A stretch of 64,000 nt of DNA from DATJLY01 sp963729295. GTDB taxonomy: Bacteria; Pseudomonadota; Alphaproteobacteria; ATCC43930; CGMCC-115725. Position numbers and translations under genes: made by a program. How positions within the stretch are numbered: the first letter of the stretch is position 1; every line of letters begins with the position of its first letter. The notes beneath the pieces were generated by a model. That model searched no databases, was not told the DNA's origin, and was given only the letters and a program-made list of their open reading frames with translations. Positions 33,506-42,621 of this stretch are shown here, one piece after another. The stretch lies in the NCBI GenBank assembly GCA_963729295.1, contig CAVSNJ010000025.1, forward strand, positions 496,001-560,000, given 5' to 3'.

Positions 33506-34196
33506 GCTCGATGCGCTCGCCCTCGCCGGCGAAGATGACGCTGTGCTCGCCGGCGACGTCGCCCCCGCGCAAGGTCGCGAAGCCGATATCGCCCTTCTTG
33601 CGCGGGCCGGTGATGCCGTCGCGTGTGCGCTGGCTGCGCGCGGCAAGATCGATGCCGCGCCCTTGCGCCGCCGCACGGCCCAACGCGAGCGCGGTGCCCG
33701 ACGGCGCATCGACCTTGTGGCGGTGATGCATCTCCAGCACCTCAACGTCGTACTCGTCGCCGAGTCGCGCCGCAACCTCGCGCACCAGGCCCAGCAGCAG
33801 ATTGACGCCGAGGCTCATATTGGCGGCGCGCACGATCGCGACCTTGCCGGCAGCGTCGGCGATGGCGCTTTCGTGCCGGGGCTCGAGCCCGGTCGTGCCG
33901 ATCACCAGCGGCTTTACGAGTCGCGCCGCGGTGGCGGCGTGGAGAACCGTCGCTTCGGGTGCGGTGAAGTCCACCACCACGTCGGCCTTGGCGAAGAGCG
34001 CCGCCACATCGTCATCGGCGGCGAGCCCGATCGGCCCGAACCCGGCGAGCTCGCCGAGATCGCGCCCGATCGCGGCGCTGTCCTTGGCGTCGATGCCGCC
34101 GGCGATGCGGCAGTCCCGCGTGCCCTCTATCTCGGCGAGCAGCATCCGCCCCATGCGTCCGCCGCACCCGGTCACCCCGATCGCGATCTCCGCCAT
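33387..34196 (-). CDS. dapB: 4-hydroxy-tetrahydrodipicolinate reductase
   Basis: 269 aa, lysine/diaminopimelate pathway. N-terminal nucleotide-binding GVTGCGGRMG and catalytic region EMHHRHKVDAPSGTA are present. The ATG at 34196 follows GGAGGCGGCG. It is divergent from murJ, and its 3' end overlaps the extended nth reading frame. Both lysine synthesis and peptidoglycan precursor supply depend on it. Confidence 0.95.
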   Translation of the reverse strand: MAEIAIGVTGCGGRMGRMLLAEIEGTRDCRIAGGIDAKDSAAIGRDLGELAGFGPIGLAADDDVAALFAKADVVVDFTAPEATVLHAATAARLVKPLVIGTTGLEPRHESAIADAAGKVAIVRAANMSLGVNLLLGLVREVAARLGDEYDVEVLEMHHRHKVDAPSGTALALGRAAAQGRGIDLAARSQRTRDGITGPRKKGDIGFATLRGGDVAGEHSVIFAGEGERIELTHRAGSRQIFARGAVRAAQWCVGRKPGLYGMADVLGLG

Positions 34197-34317
34197 CGCC
34201 GCCTCCGTTCCGAAGCGGCGATGATAGCGGGAAAGGCCGGGCGGCGGGCGCAGTTGTAAGGAATTGCGACACGCGGCCCCTTCCCTAACCCCGCCTTGTC
34301 CATTAGACGGGAACGCC

Positions 34318-35859
34318 ATGGCGCTCCTGCGTTCGGTCGCGACGGTCGGCGGCTACACCATGGTGAGCCGCGTCCTGGGCTTTGTCCGCGACATGATGAC
34401 GGCGGCATTTCTCGGCGCCGGGCCCGTGACGGACGCGTTCTTCGTTGCGTTGCGCCTACCAAACCTATTTCGCTCGCTCTTTGCCGAGGGCGCGTTCAGC
34501 GCCGCCTTCGTGCCGCTCTTCGCCGGCATGGTGGCGAGGGATGGGCGCGAGGCGGCGCGGCTCTTCGCCGAGGACGCGCTCGCCGTGCTGCTCGCGGCGT
34601 TGCTCGTGTTCGTCATCGCGGGCGAGGCGCTGACGCCGTTGCTTCTGCACGTGCTCGCGCCCGGCTTCGCCGATATCCCGGCGACCTTCGCCCTCACCAT
34701 CCGTCTCACGCGCATCACCTTCCCCTATCTCCTCTTCATCTCGCTGGTGGCGCTGCAAGGCGGCGTGCTCAATTCGGTCGAGCGTTTCGCCGCCGTCGCG
34801 GCGACGCCGGCGCTCCTCAACATTTTTCTCATCGGCGCGCTCACCTTCGCCAATCCGCCGAGCGGCGACGCGCTCGCCTGGGCCGTGACGTTCGCCGGAT
34901 TCGCGCAGTTCCTGTGGCTCATGGCCTCGTGCGCGCAAGGCGGCATCGCGCTGCGGCTCCCGGTCCCGGTGCTGTCGCCGGCCGTCAAGCGCATGCTCGG
35001 CCTCATGCTGCCGGGGGTTTTGGGCGCCGGCGCTACGCAGCTCAACATGGTGATCTCGACCGCGATCGCATCGCTGCTGCCGACCGGCGCGGTGTCGTAT
35101 CTCTATTACGCCGACCGGCTCGAGCAGTTGCCGCTGGGCGTCGTCGGTTTCGCCGTTGGCACCGCGATCCTGCCGCCCTTGTCGCGCCAGGTGCGCGTCG
35201 GCGACGAACAGGGCGCCATCGACACGCAAAATCGCGGCCTCGAGCTGGCGTTGCTCCTCACCCTCCCGGCGGCCGTTGCGTTGGGCGTCGCGGCGTGGCC
35301 GATCCTGCACGTGCTGTTCGAGCGCGGCGCTTTTGGCGCGGCCGATACGCGCGCCACGGCCGGCGCGCTCGCCGCCTATGCCGCGGGGCTTCCGGCCTTC
35401 GTTCTCGTCAAGGTCATGGCGCCCGGATATTTCGCGCGGCACGACACGAAGACGCCGGTCAAAATTGCGCTCACCGCGATCGGCGCCAACATCGTGCTGA
35501 CGACGACCCTGGGCCTGATGACGCCGCTCGCCCATGTCGGCGTCGCCATGGCGACCTCGGCCGCGGGCTGGATCAACGCGCTCCTCCTCATCCATATCCT
35601 GATGCGGCGCGGCCATTTCGCGCTCGACCGGCGCGCGCGCCGTGCGCTGCCGCGCATCGCCGCCGCCGCCCTCGGCATGGGCGCACTCATCGTCGCGCTC
35701 GAGACCTGGCTCGGCCCCGCTTTTTCCGGCGGCATCCTCGCGCGCCTCGGGGCATTGGCATTTTTGGTCGGCGCGGGGTTTTGCGCCTTCGCCGCGCTCG
35801 CCGTAGTGCTGGGCGCCGCGCCCTGGGCCGAGGTGAAGCGGCGCCTCGGCCGTGCCTGA
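34318..35859 (+). CDS. murJ: Lipid II flippase MurJ
   Basis: 513 aa, about 14 membrane helices of the MVF/MurJ family. Early motifs SVATVGGYTMVSRVLGFVRD and DAFFVALRLPNLFRSLFAEGAFS are strongly conserved. It moves lipid II across the inner membrane for peptidoglycan synthesis. The ATG at 34318 is supported by GACGGGAA. The murJ-trpS neighbourhood occurs in other alphaproteobacteria, here with a PaiB-like gene between them. Confidence 0.95.
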   Translation: MALLRSVATVGGYTMVSRVLGFVRDMMTAAFLGAGPVTDAFFVALRLPNLFRSLFAEGAFSAAFVPLFAGMVARDGREAARLFAEDALAVLLAALLVFVIAGEALTPLLLHVLAPGFADIPATFALTIRLTRITFPYLLFISLVALQGGVLNSVERFAAVAATPALLNIFLIGALTFANPPSGDALAWAVTFAGFAQFLWLMASCAQGGIALRLPVPVLSPAVKRMLGLMLPGVLGAGATQLNMVISTAIASLLPTGAVSYLYYADRLEQLPLGVVGFAVGTAILPPLSRQVRVGDEQGAIDTQNRGLELALLLTLPAAVALGVAAWPILHVLFERGAFGAADTRATAGALAAYAAGLPAFVLVKVMAPGYFARHDTKTPVKIALTAIGANIVLTTTLGLMTPLAHVGVAMATSAAGWINALLLIHILMRRGHFALDRRARRALPRIAAAALGMGALIVALETWLGPAFSGGILARLGALAFLVGAGFCAFAALAVVLGAAPWAEVKRRLGRA

Positions 35860-35868
35860 GGAGGAGAG

Positions 35869-36492
35869 ATGTATCTGCCATCGCATTTCGCCGAACCGCG
35901 CGTGCCCGTGCTGCACGACGCGATCGCCCGCTCGGGCATCGCGACGCTCGTGACGTCGGGTCCCGCCGGCATCGAGGCAAGCCACGTGCCGATGCTGCTC
36001 GATCCCGATCCTGGCCCGCTCGGCACGCTTTTGGGCCATATCGCGCGCGATAATCCGCAATGGACCGGCGGCGCGGGCGAGGCGCTCGCGATCTTTCTCG
36101 GCACCAACTCTTATGTCTCGCCGTCCTGGTATCCGACCAAGAAGGAGAGCGGCAAGGTCGTGCCGACCTGGAACTATGTCGCGATCCACGCGAAGGGCCC
36201 GATCGAATGGTTCGACGATGCCGAGCGGCTCCGCGCCATCGTCACGCGCCTCACTCAAAAATACGAAGCCGGGCGTCCCGCGCCCTGGGCGGTGACGGAC
36301 GCGCCGCCCGACTACGTCGACATGATGCTGAAGGCGATCGTCGGTTTCGCGATCCCGCTCGCGCGGCTCGAAGGCAAGTGGAAGATGAGCCAGAACCGAC
36401 CTCCCGCCGACCGCAAGGGCACAGTCGACGCGCTCCGCCGCGAGGGGAAGGGTCCGGTCGCCGACGCCGTCGAGAAACCGCGCACGACTTGA
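35869..36492 (+). CDS. FMN-binding PaiB-family protein
   Basis: 207 aa. N-terminal MYLPSHFAEPR, central NSYVSPSWYPTKKESGKVVPTWNY and C-terminal KMSQNRP are typical of the PaiB family, a split-barrel flavin-binding fold often labelled as a negative regulator in Bacillus. The real activity in proteobacteria is uncertain. It starts 9 bp after murJ with a GGAGGAG site. Confidence 0.88.
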   Translation: MYLPSHFAEPRVPVLHDAIARSGIATLVTSGPAGIEASHVPMLLDPDPGPLGTLLGHIARDNPQWTGGAGEALAIFLGTNSYVSPSWYPTKKESGKVVPTWNYVAIHAKGPIEWFDDAERLRAIVTRLTQKYEAGRPAPWAVTDAPPDYVDMMLKAIVGFAIPLARLEGKWKMSQNRPPADRKGTVDALRREGKGPVADAVEKPRTT

Positions 36493-36524
36493 CCCTGGCG
36501 CAGGCCGCGCGCGATAAGGCGGCG

Positions 36525-37523
<999 letters not shown>

Positions 37524-37526
37524 CCG

Positions 37527-37970
37527 CTATTCGACGAGCGCGATGAGCTCGATCTCGACCGGGATCTGATTGGGCAGCGAACCCATGCCGACGGCCGAGC
37601 GAGCGTGGCGGCCGGCCTCGCCGAACACTTCGACGAGAAGATCGGAACAGCCGTTGATGACCTTGGGTTGATCGCCGAATTCGGGCACGGCGTTGACCAT
37701 GCCGAGCACCTTCAGGATGGCTTTGACGCGGTCGAGATCGCCGAGCTCCTGCTTCATTGCCGCGATGAGGCCCAATCCCACGGTGCGCGCGTGCTGATAG
37801 GCCTGTTCGACGGTGATGGTGGCGCCGACCTTGCCCGAAACCTTCCCGGGCCCCTGGCCCGAGAGGAACAGGAGATTGCCGGCGCGCCGCGCGGGGATGT
37901 AATTCGCCACCGGCGTGGGGACTGACGGAAGAGTGATCTTCAATTCCTCGAGCCGCTTCTCGATCTTCAT
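37527..37970 (-). CDS. RidA/YjgF/YER057c-family protein
   Basis: 147 aa, slightly longer than canonical RidA. LFLSGQGPG, a long helix (VEQAYQHARTVGLGL) and the C-terminal SAVGMGSLPNQIPVEIELIA are typical. Canonical RidA deaminates reactive enamines and imines; this subgroup may differ. The start at 37970 is decided by GAGG six bases upstream. A promoter is proposed at 38017-38045. Confidence 0.87.
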   Translation of the reverse strand: MKIEKRLEELKITLPSVPTPVANYIPARRAGNLLFLSGQGPGKVSGKVGATITVEQAYQHARTVGLGLIAAMKQELGDLDRVKAILKVLGMVNAVPEFGDQPKVINGCSDLLVEVFGEAGRHARSAVGMGSLPNQIPVEIELIALVE

Positions 37971-38016
37971 TTCATGCCTCCTCGTTCGTCCGCGGCTCAT
38001 GCCGCGCGGCGCGGCC

Positions 38017-38045
38017 ATTCTCTAAGGCAAAGGCGCTTGCGTCAA
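38017..38045 (-). promoter_or_regulatory. Putative sigma-70 promoter of the RidA gene
   Basis: On the minus strand TTGACG (38045-38040, 5 of 6) and GAGAAT (38022-38017, 4 of 6) are separated by 17 bp, 46 bp before the ATG. Confidence 0.42.
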
Positions 38046-38147
38046 ATATGTGGCGGACGCGCGGCGCAGCGCCTCTGAAAATTTTTTAAGTTGCTGCCGG
38101 CGCGCGGCGCTGGTTCCATTCCTCGGGTCAGGATTGACGGAGTGCGC

Positions 38148-38345
38148 ATGATGCTTGCAGAAGCGGGTGCGCGCGCAAGATGCGTGGCGCGCGCCCTCAT
38201 CTCCTCGCATGGCAGGAGCGCCCAGGCGATCGCGCTTGCCACCGCCGCCGTGCTCCTGGAAAACGGCCAGGGCGATTTCGCCGTTCTGTGGCAGCAGGTT
38301 GCGCGCGTCGTCGGCACCCTCCTGTCAGGCGACACCGGCGTCTAG
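38148..38345 (+). CDS. Hypothetical protein, 65 aa
   Basis: Begins MMLAEAGARARC and is Ala-rich, with a helical pattern and no signal peptide. GGAG lies 5 nt before the ATG at 38148. Family unknown. The stop is 8 bp before a CtrA-type box. Coding use resembles that of its neighbours, but shortness limits confidence. Confidence 0.45.
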   Translation: MMLAEAGARARCVARALISSHGRSAQAIALATAAVLLENGQGDFAVLWQQVARVVGTLLSGDTGV

Positions 38346-38352
38346 GCGGAAA

Positions 38353-38368
38353 TTAAGCGTCGATTAAC
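38353..38368 (+). promoter_or_regulatory. CtrA-type box 2
   Basis: TTAA-GCGTCGA-TTAAC is an exact TTAA-N7-TTAAC match. It ends 22 bp before the PAS-protein ATG, so CtrA bound here would act close to or over the promoter. Confidence 0.52.
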
Positions 38369-38390
38369 CGTTGCCGACAATGCTCGGGCA

Positions 38391-38894
38391 ATGGACAAAT
38401 TCGAGTGCTCGCAGGCGGCGGAGCTCGACCTTCCGCCGTGCCACGAGAAAATCGCGGCGATCGTGCGTTATTGGCGCAGAATTCGCCCCGCCGACGGCAC
38501 GCCTCCGGGACGGCAGCATTTCGATCCGGCCGCGGTGCCGGCGCTGTTGCCGTGCATCCGGCTCTACAACGTCTTCCGCGAGCCGTGGCGCTTTCGCTAT
38601 CGCCTCGTCGGCACCGAGCTCGTGCGCCATCTCGGCCGCGACCTCACCGGCACATGGTTCGGCGAAGACGTGCCCGATTCGGAGACGAGCAAGAGCTATC
38701 GCGATCTCGTATTCGTCGCGTCGGGGGGCGGCCTCTCGTATCACCGTGGCTATCCTGTCTACACCAACCCGCACAAGAATCATCTGACCGCCGAGCGCAT
38801 CCTCTTGCCGCTTGCGCGGAACGGCAGCGAGGTCGACATGATCCTCGGCCTTTCGGTGCTGCACGCCGCCGCCGCTGCCGTGCGCGTCGCCTAA
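38391..38894 (+). CDS. PAS-domain protein (PAS_5-like)
   Basis: 167 aa, largely one PAS_5-type domain: YWRRIRPADGTPPGR, FDPAAVPALLPCIRLYNV, RFRYRLVGTELVRHLGRDLTG and a C-terminal LPLARNGSEVDMILGLS. There is no effector domain, so it probably binds a ligand or a partner protein. Related alphaproteobacterial proteins are small cytoplasmic sensors of unknown output. The nearby CtrA-type box suggests cell-cycle control. Confidence 0.8.
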   Translation: MDKFECSQAAELDLPPCHEKIAAIVRYWRRIRPADGTPPGRQHFDPAAVPALLPCIRLYNVFREPWRFRYRLVGTELVRHLGRDLTGTWFGEDVPDSETSKSYRDLVFVASGGGLSYHRGYPVYTNPHKNHLTAERILLPLARNGSEVDMILGLSVLHAAAAAVRVA

Positions 38895-38909
38895 AAAATC
38901 GCTCAAATG

Positions 38910-38927
38910 CGCGGCGAATTCGCCGCG
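38910..38927. promoter_or_regulatory. 18-bp perfect palindrome
   Basis: CGCGGCGAA joined directly to TTCGCCGCG, in the gap between the PAS gene and the kinase-like gene. It could be an operator or a strong cruciform. It is coding only if the ATG at 38907 is used as start. Confidence 0.35.
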
Positions 38928-39005
38928 ATCCTAACGCGCGAATTCAGCATCCCTTCATGGAGCGCGCGCGACAACTGCGCCATGCTGATGGCTGCGAGAA
39001 CCCCC

Positions 39006-39911
39006 ATGCGCCAAACGTCCCGCCCGCTCGCGCGCGAGCTTTCGCTCATGGTGCTGGCGAGCGCGGCGCCGGCCGCCGCGTGTGCCGCCGCGCTTGCCGC
39101 GAGCGTCTATGATCCGGCCTGGCAGAATGCGCTGTTGCTCGTGATGAGCGCCACCGCGTTGGCCGCCGGCGTCTCAATCGCCTGGCTCATCGCGCGCGGT
39201 CTTGCGAACGCGCTCGAAGACATTGCCGCCGATGCGCGCATGCTCGCGCGCGGCGCCCCGCTCGCGCGGCTCGAGACGAAAATCGGCGAATTCGCCGCCA
39301 TCGCCGACGCGCTCGAAGCGGCGGCAGCGCGCCTGCGTCCGGCAGAGCCCGTTCGCGTCGATCTTGCCGAAGGCCAGGAAAGCTGGTCGCGCGCGGTCGC
39401 GGTGCGCTATCTGAAGAGCGCGCCGGCACCGATGCCGTCGCACGCGGCGGCGATCGCAGATGAAGGATGCGATCCGGGCGAGCTGCTGAAGCGTCTCGCG
39501 CATGGCTTCGCGCCGGGCGCCGCCGCGGCCGGGATCGCGCTCGATTTCGATGTCGCGCCGGGATTGCCGACTGTGCGCGGCGCGGCGCAAGACCTCGAGA
39601 GCGCGCTCTTCGGGCTTCTCGATGCGGCTCTCACCGTGACCGCGCGCGGCGGCCGCATCTCGCTCTCCGCGCGCGCGGCCGCCGAGGGCGCGGTGCGGAT
39701 CGTGCTCGCCGCCGCTTGTCCCGCTCCTGCCGACGCGCGCGGCATCGAAAACGCCGGCGGCAGGGTCGAGCTTTCCTGCGGCGCGGCGCTCGCAGCGAGC
39801 CTGGCGCGGGCACGCGCCCTCGTCGCCGCTTCGGGCGGCGAGCTCACGCCCGGCGCCGGCATGATTACGATCCTGCTCGCTCCCGCGGCGCAAGTTCGGC
39901 GCGCAGCTTAA
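39006..39911 (+). CDS. Degenerate sensor-kinase-like membrane protein
   Basis: About 301 aa from the ATG at 39006 (ATGs at 38907 and 38982 are in frame). Two N-terminal membrane helices are followed by a HAMP-like segment (LANALEDIAADARMLARG) and a region resembling the HATPase domain (DLESALFGLLDAALTVTARGG). I find no His phosphoacceptor motif, and the N-box Asn is replaced (LLDAAL). No clear ATP-lid glycines are seen. It is probably a pseudokinase or scaffold. It is convergent with queG. Confidence 0.6.
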   Translation: MRQTSRPLARELSLMVLASAAPAAACAAALAASVYDPAWQNALLLVMSATALAAGVSIAWLIARGLANALEDIAADARMLARGAPLARLETKIGEFAAIADALEAAAARLRPAEPVRVDLAEGQESWSRAVAVRYLKSAPAPMPSHAAAIADEGCDPGELLKRLAHGFAPGAAAAGIALDFDVAPGLPTVRGAAQDLESALFGLLDAALTVTARGGRISLSARAAAEGAVRIVLAAACPAPADARGIENAGGRVELSCGAALAASLARARALVAASGGELTPGAGMITILLAPAAQVRRAA

Positions 39912-39914
39912 GCC

Positions 39915-41039
39915 TCAACCCTCCCATTCGGCCGCAACGTCGGGGTCGGTTTCGCCCGGGCGGAAGCGCGCCGCGAGCGCGGCGGCCTCGCTTGGCGCGG
40001 CGAGGCGGCGCACCGCCCAGACCGCCATCGCGCGCACGAGCGGCGAGGCGTCATCGAGCCGCGCCGCGGCCGCGCCGAGAAGGTGTGGCGCGGCGCTGTT
40101 ACCAATCGCGATCAGCACGTTCCTGACGAAGCGGTCGCGCCCGACGCGCTTTTGCGGCGAGCCGGAGAAGAGCCGCCGGAACGCGGCGTCGTCGAGCGCC
40201 GCCAAGTCTTCGAGCCGCGGCGCGCGCAATTCCTCGCGCGGCGCCAGCGCCGGCAGCGATGCCGCTTGCGCGAACTTGTTCCACGGGCAGACGGCAAGGC
40301 AATCATCGCAGCCATAGATGCGGTTGCCGATGAGCGGGCGGAGCTCGCGCGCGATGTGGCCCTTGTGCTCGATCGTCAGGTACGAGATGCAGCGCCGCGC
40401 GTCGAGCCGGTGCGGCGCCGGAAAGGCATTGGTCGGGCAGGCATCGATGCAGCGCCGGCACGTGCCGCAGCGGTCCTCGTGCGGCGGATCGGGCGGCAGA
40501 TCGAGCATCAGATAGATCTCGCCGAGAAAGAGCCACGAGCCCATGTGCCGCGAGACGAGGTTGGTGTGCTTGCCCTGCCAGCCGATGCCGGCGCGCTCGG
40601 CCAAGGGCTTCTCCATCACCGGCGCTGTGTCGACGAAAACCTTGAGCGCGCCGGGCCAGCGCGCGGCGATAAATCCCGCAAGCCGCTTCAGGCGCGACTT
40701 GACGAGATCGTGGTAGTCGCGCCCCTGCGCATAAACGGAGATCGCACCCGTCTCGCGCGCTTCGAGCGCGGCCAGGGGATCGCCTTGCGGCGCATAGGAC
40801 AGCCCCAGGACGACGACGCTCTTCGCCTCTGGCCAGAGCGCTCGCGGCGAGGCACGCTCCTGCGCGCGCGCAGCGAGCCAGCCCATGTCGCCGTGATAGC
40901 CATCGGCGATATAGCGCTCGAGATCGGCGCGCGCCTCCGGCAGAAGCTCGGCCGCGCAAAAACCGACCGCGTCGAATCCCAGCTGCAGCGCCTCATCCCG
41001 GATCGCCGCCTTGATCGCGATCCCCGCGCCGTCGTTCAT
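39915..41039 (-). CDS. queG: Epoxyqueuosine reductase
   Basis: 374 aa, last step of queuosine synthesis in tRNA. It contains two [4Fe-4S] clusters: CGTCRRCIDACP and CDDCLAVCPW. N-terminal FCAAELLPEARADLERYIADG fits the cobalamin-binding domain. A C-terminal HEAT-like tail (about 310-374) completes the family layout. The ATG at 41039 overlaps the queF stop as ATGA, so it is the last gene of the que operon. Confidence 0.94.
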   Translation of the reverse strand: MNDGAGIAIKAAIRDEALQLGFDAVGFCAAELLPEARADLERYIADGYHGDMGWLAARAQERASPRALWPEAKSVVVLGLSYAPQGDPLAALEARETGAISVYAQGRDYHDLVKSRLKRLAGFIAARWPGALKVFVDTAPVMEKPLAERAGIGWQGKHTNLVSRHMGSWLFLGEIYLMLDLPPDPPHEDRCGTCRRCIDACPTNAFPAPHRLDARRCISYLTIEHKGHIARELRPLIGNRIYGCDDCLAVCPWNKFAQAASLPALAPREELRAPRLEDLAALDDAAFRRLFSGSPQKRVGRDRFVRNVLIAIGNSAAPHLLGAAAARLDDASPLVRAMAVWAVRRLAAPSEAAALAARFRPGETDPDVAAEWEG

Positions 41040-41491
41040 CCGCGCCCGCGATAAGGGCTGACGCCCTGGTCGGGGAGCCACAGACCCTCGGGCGGCGCGC
41101 CGGTCTGATAGAAGACGTCGATCGGCATGCCGCCGCGCGGATACCAATAGCCGCCGATCCTGAGCCATTGCGGCTCGATCGCCTGGACGATGCGGCGCGC
41201 GATCAGTAGCGTGCAGTCCTCGTGAACGGCCGCGTGATTGCGGAACGAGCCCAGGAAAAGCTTCAGCGACTTGCTCTCGACGATGCGCTCGTTGGGCACA
41301 TAGTCGATGACGAAATGGGCGAAGTCGGGCTGGCCCGTGATCGGGCAGAGCACAGTGAATTCGGGCGCGGTGAAGCGCACGAGATAGAGCGCACCTTTGT
41401 GCGGATTGGCGACATGCTCCAGCACCGCGTCGTCGGGCGAGGCGGGCGGCGCGGTCTTGGCGCCAAGCTGTGTGAGGGGAGGGTCTCCCAT
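41036..41491 (-). CDS. queF: NADPH-dependent 7-cyano-7-deazaguanine reductase
   Basis: 151 aa, short YkvM-type QueF. It reduces preQ0 to preQ1. The active-site Cys is in FTVLCPITGQPDF; the substrate/NADPH motif ESKSLKLF and the nearby NHAAVHEDC (catalytic Asp/His region) are intact. It is co-transcribed between tgt (8 bp upstream) and queG (overlapping). Having queF here means preQ0 is made by genes elsewhere or is taken up. Confidence 0.94.
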   Translation of the reverse strand: MGDPPLTQLGAKTAPPASPDDAVLEHVANPHKGALYLVRFTAPEFTVLCPITGQPDFAHFVIDYVPNERIVESKSLKLFLGSFRNHAAVHEDCTLLIARRIVQAIEPQWLRIGGYWYPRGGMPIDVFYQTGAPPEGLWLPDQGVSPYRGRG

Positions 41492-41499
41492 ATCGCCTC

Positions 41500-42621
41500 T
41501 CAGAGCGGCTCTATGTCGCCCGCGGCAAGCAGGGCCGCGAGCGCGCCGACGTGATCGTCGACCGCGCCCCGCTCGATTGCGGCGCGCAAGCCTGCCATCA
41601 GGCCCTGATAATAGCGGAGATTGTGCTCGGTCAGAAGCATCGCTCCCAGAATCTCGTCGTTGCGCACGAGATGATGGAGATATGCGCGCGAGCTTTGGCG
41701 GCACGCGGCGCACGGGCACTCCTCGTCGAGCGGGCGCGCATCGTCGGCATGACGCGCGTTCCTGAGATTGACCGTGCCGCGCCGCGTGAAGGCCTGGGCG
41801 GTGCGGCCGGAGCGCGTCGGCAGCACGCAATCGAACATGTCGATGCCGCGCAGCACCGCGCCGATGATGTCGTCGGGCTTGCCGACGCCCATCAGATAGC
41901 GCGGCGCATTGTCCGGCAAGGCCGGCACCGTCCAATCGAGCACCGCGAACATCTGTGTCTGCCCCTCGCCGACCGCCGTTCCGCCGACGGCATAACCGTC
42001 GAACCGGATCTCGCTGAGCCGTGCGGCCGATTGCTGGCGCAGCGCCGGATATATCCCGCCTTGGGCGATGCCGAAGAGCGCGCCTCCTTGGCGGAAGGCC
42101 GCCTTCGATCGCTCGGCCCAGCGCATCGACAGCTCCATCGAGCGGCGCGCCTCGTCGTCGCTTGCCGGGAAGGGCGTGCATTCGTCGAACGCCATGGCGA
42201 TGTCGGCGCCCAAGAGCGATTGGATCTCGATCGAGCGCTCCGGCGTCAGATGATGCTCGCTGCCGTCGAGGTGCGAGCGGAAGGTGACGCCGCTCTCCGA
42301 CAGCGTGCGGAGCTTCGCGAGCGACATGACCTGGTAGCCGCCGGAATCGGTGAGGATCGTGTGCGGCCAGCCCATGAAGCGATGCAAGCCCCCCAAGCGC
42401 GCGATGCGCTCTGCGCCCGGGCGCAGCATCAGGTGATAGGTGTTGGCGAGCACGATCTCGGCGCCGGTCGCGGCGACATCGGCGGGCCGCATCGCCTTCA
42501 CGGTCGCCGCCGTGCCGACCGGCATGAAGGCGGGCGTCTCGATCGTTCCATGCGCCGTCGTCATGCGCCCGCGGCGCGCGTTGCCCGCGCGCGCCAGAAG
42601 CGTGAAGCCGAAGCCGCTCAT
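41500..42621 (-). CDS. tgt: tRNA-guanine transglycosylase
   Basis: 373 aa; exchanges the wobble G34 for preQ1. Active-site elements LTDSGGYQVMSLAKL and FDECTPFPA, the second Asp region FDCVLPTRSGRTAQAF, and the zinc site C-x-C-x2-C (CPCAAC) are visible. The start ATG at 42621 overlaps the queA stop as ATGA. Confidence 0.96.
   Translation of the reverse strand: MSGFGFTLLARAGNARRGRMTTAHGTIETPAFMPVGTAATVKAMRPADVAATGAEIVLANTYHLMLRPGAERIARLGGLHRFMGWPHTILTDSGGYQVMSLAKLRTLSESGVTFRSHLDGSEHHLTPERSIEIQSLLGADIAMAFDECTPFPASDDEARRSMELSMRWAERSKAAFRQGGALFGIAQGGIYPALRQQSAARLSEIRFDGYAVGGTAVGEGQTQMFAVLDWTVPALPDNAPRYLMGVGKPDDIIGAVLRGIDMFDCVLPTRSGRTAQAFTRRGTVNLRNARHADDARPLDEECPCAACRQSSRAYLHHLVRNDEILGAMLLTEHNLRYYQGLMAGLRAAIERGAVDDHVGALAALLAAGDIEPL

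Noticed and set aside
34465..36258. 597-codon antisense frame opposite murJ
   Set aside because: Shadow of murJ and the PaiB-like gene. It is extremely Arg/Glu/His-rich and without motifs.
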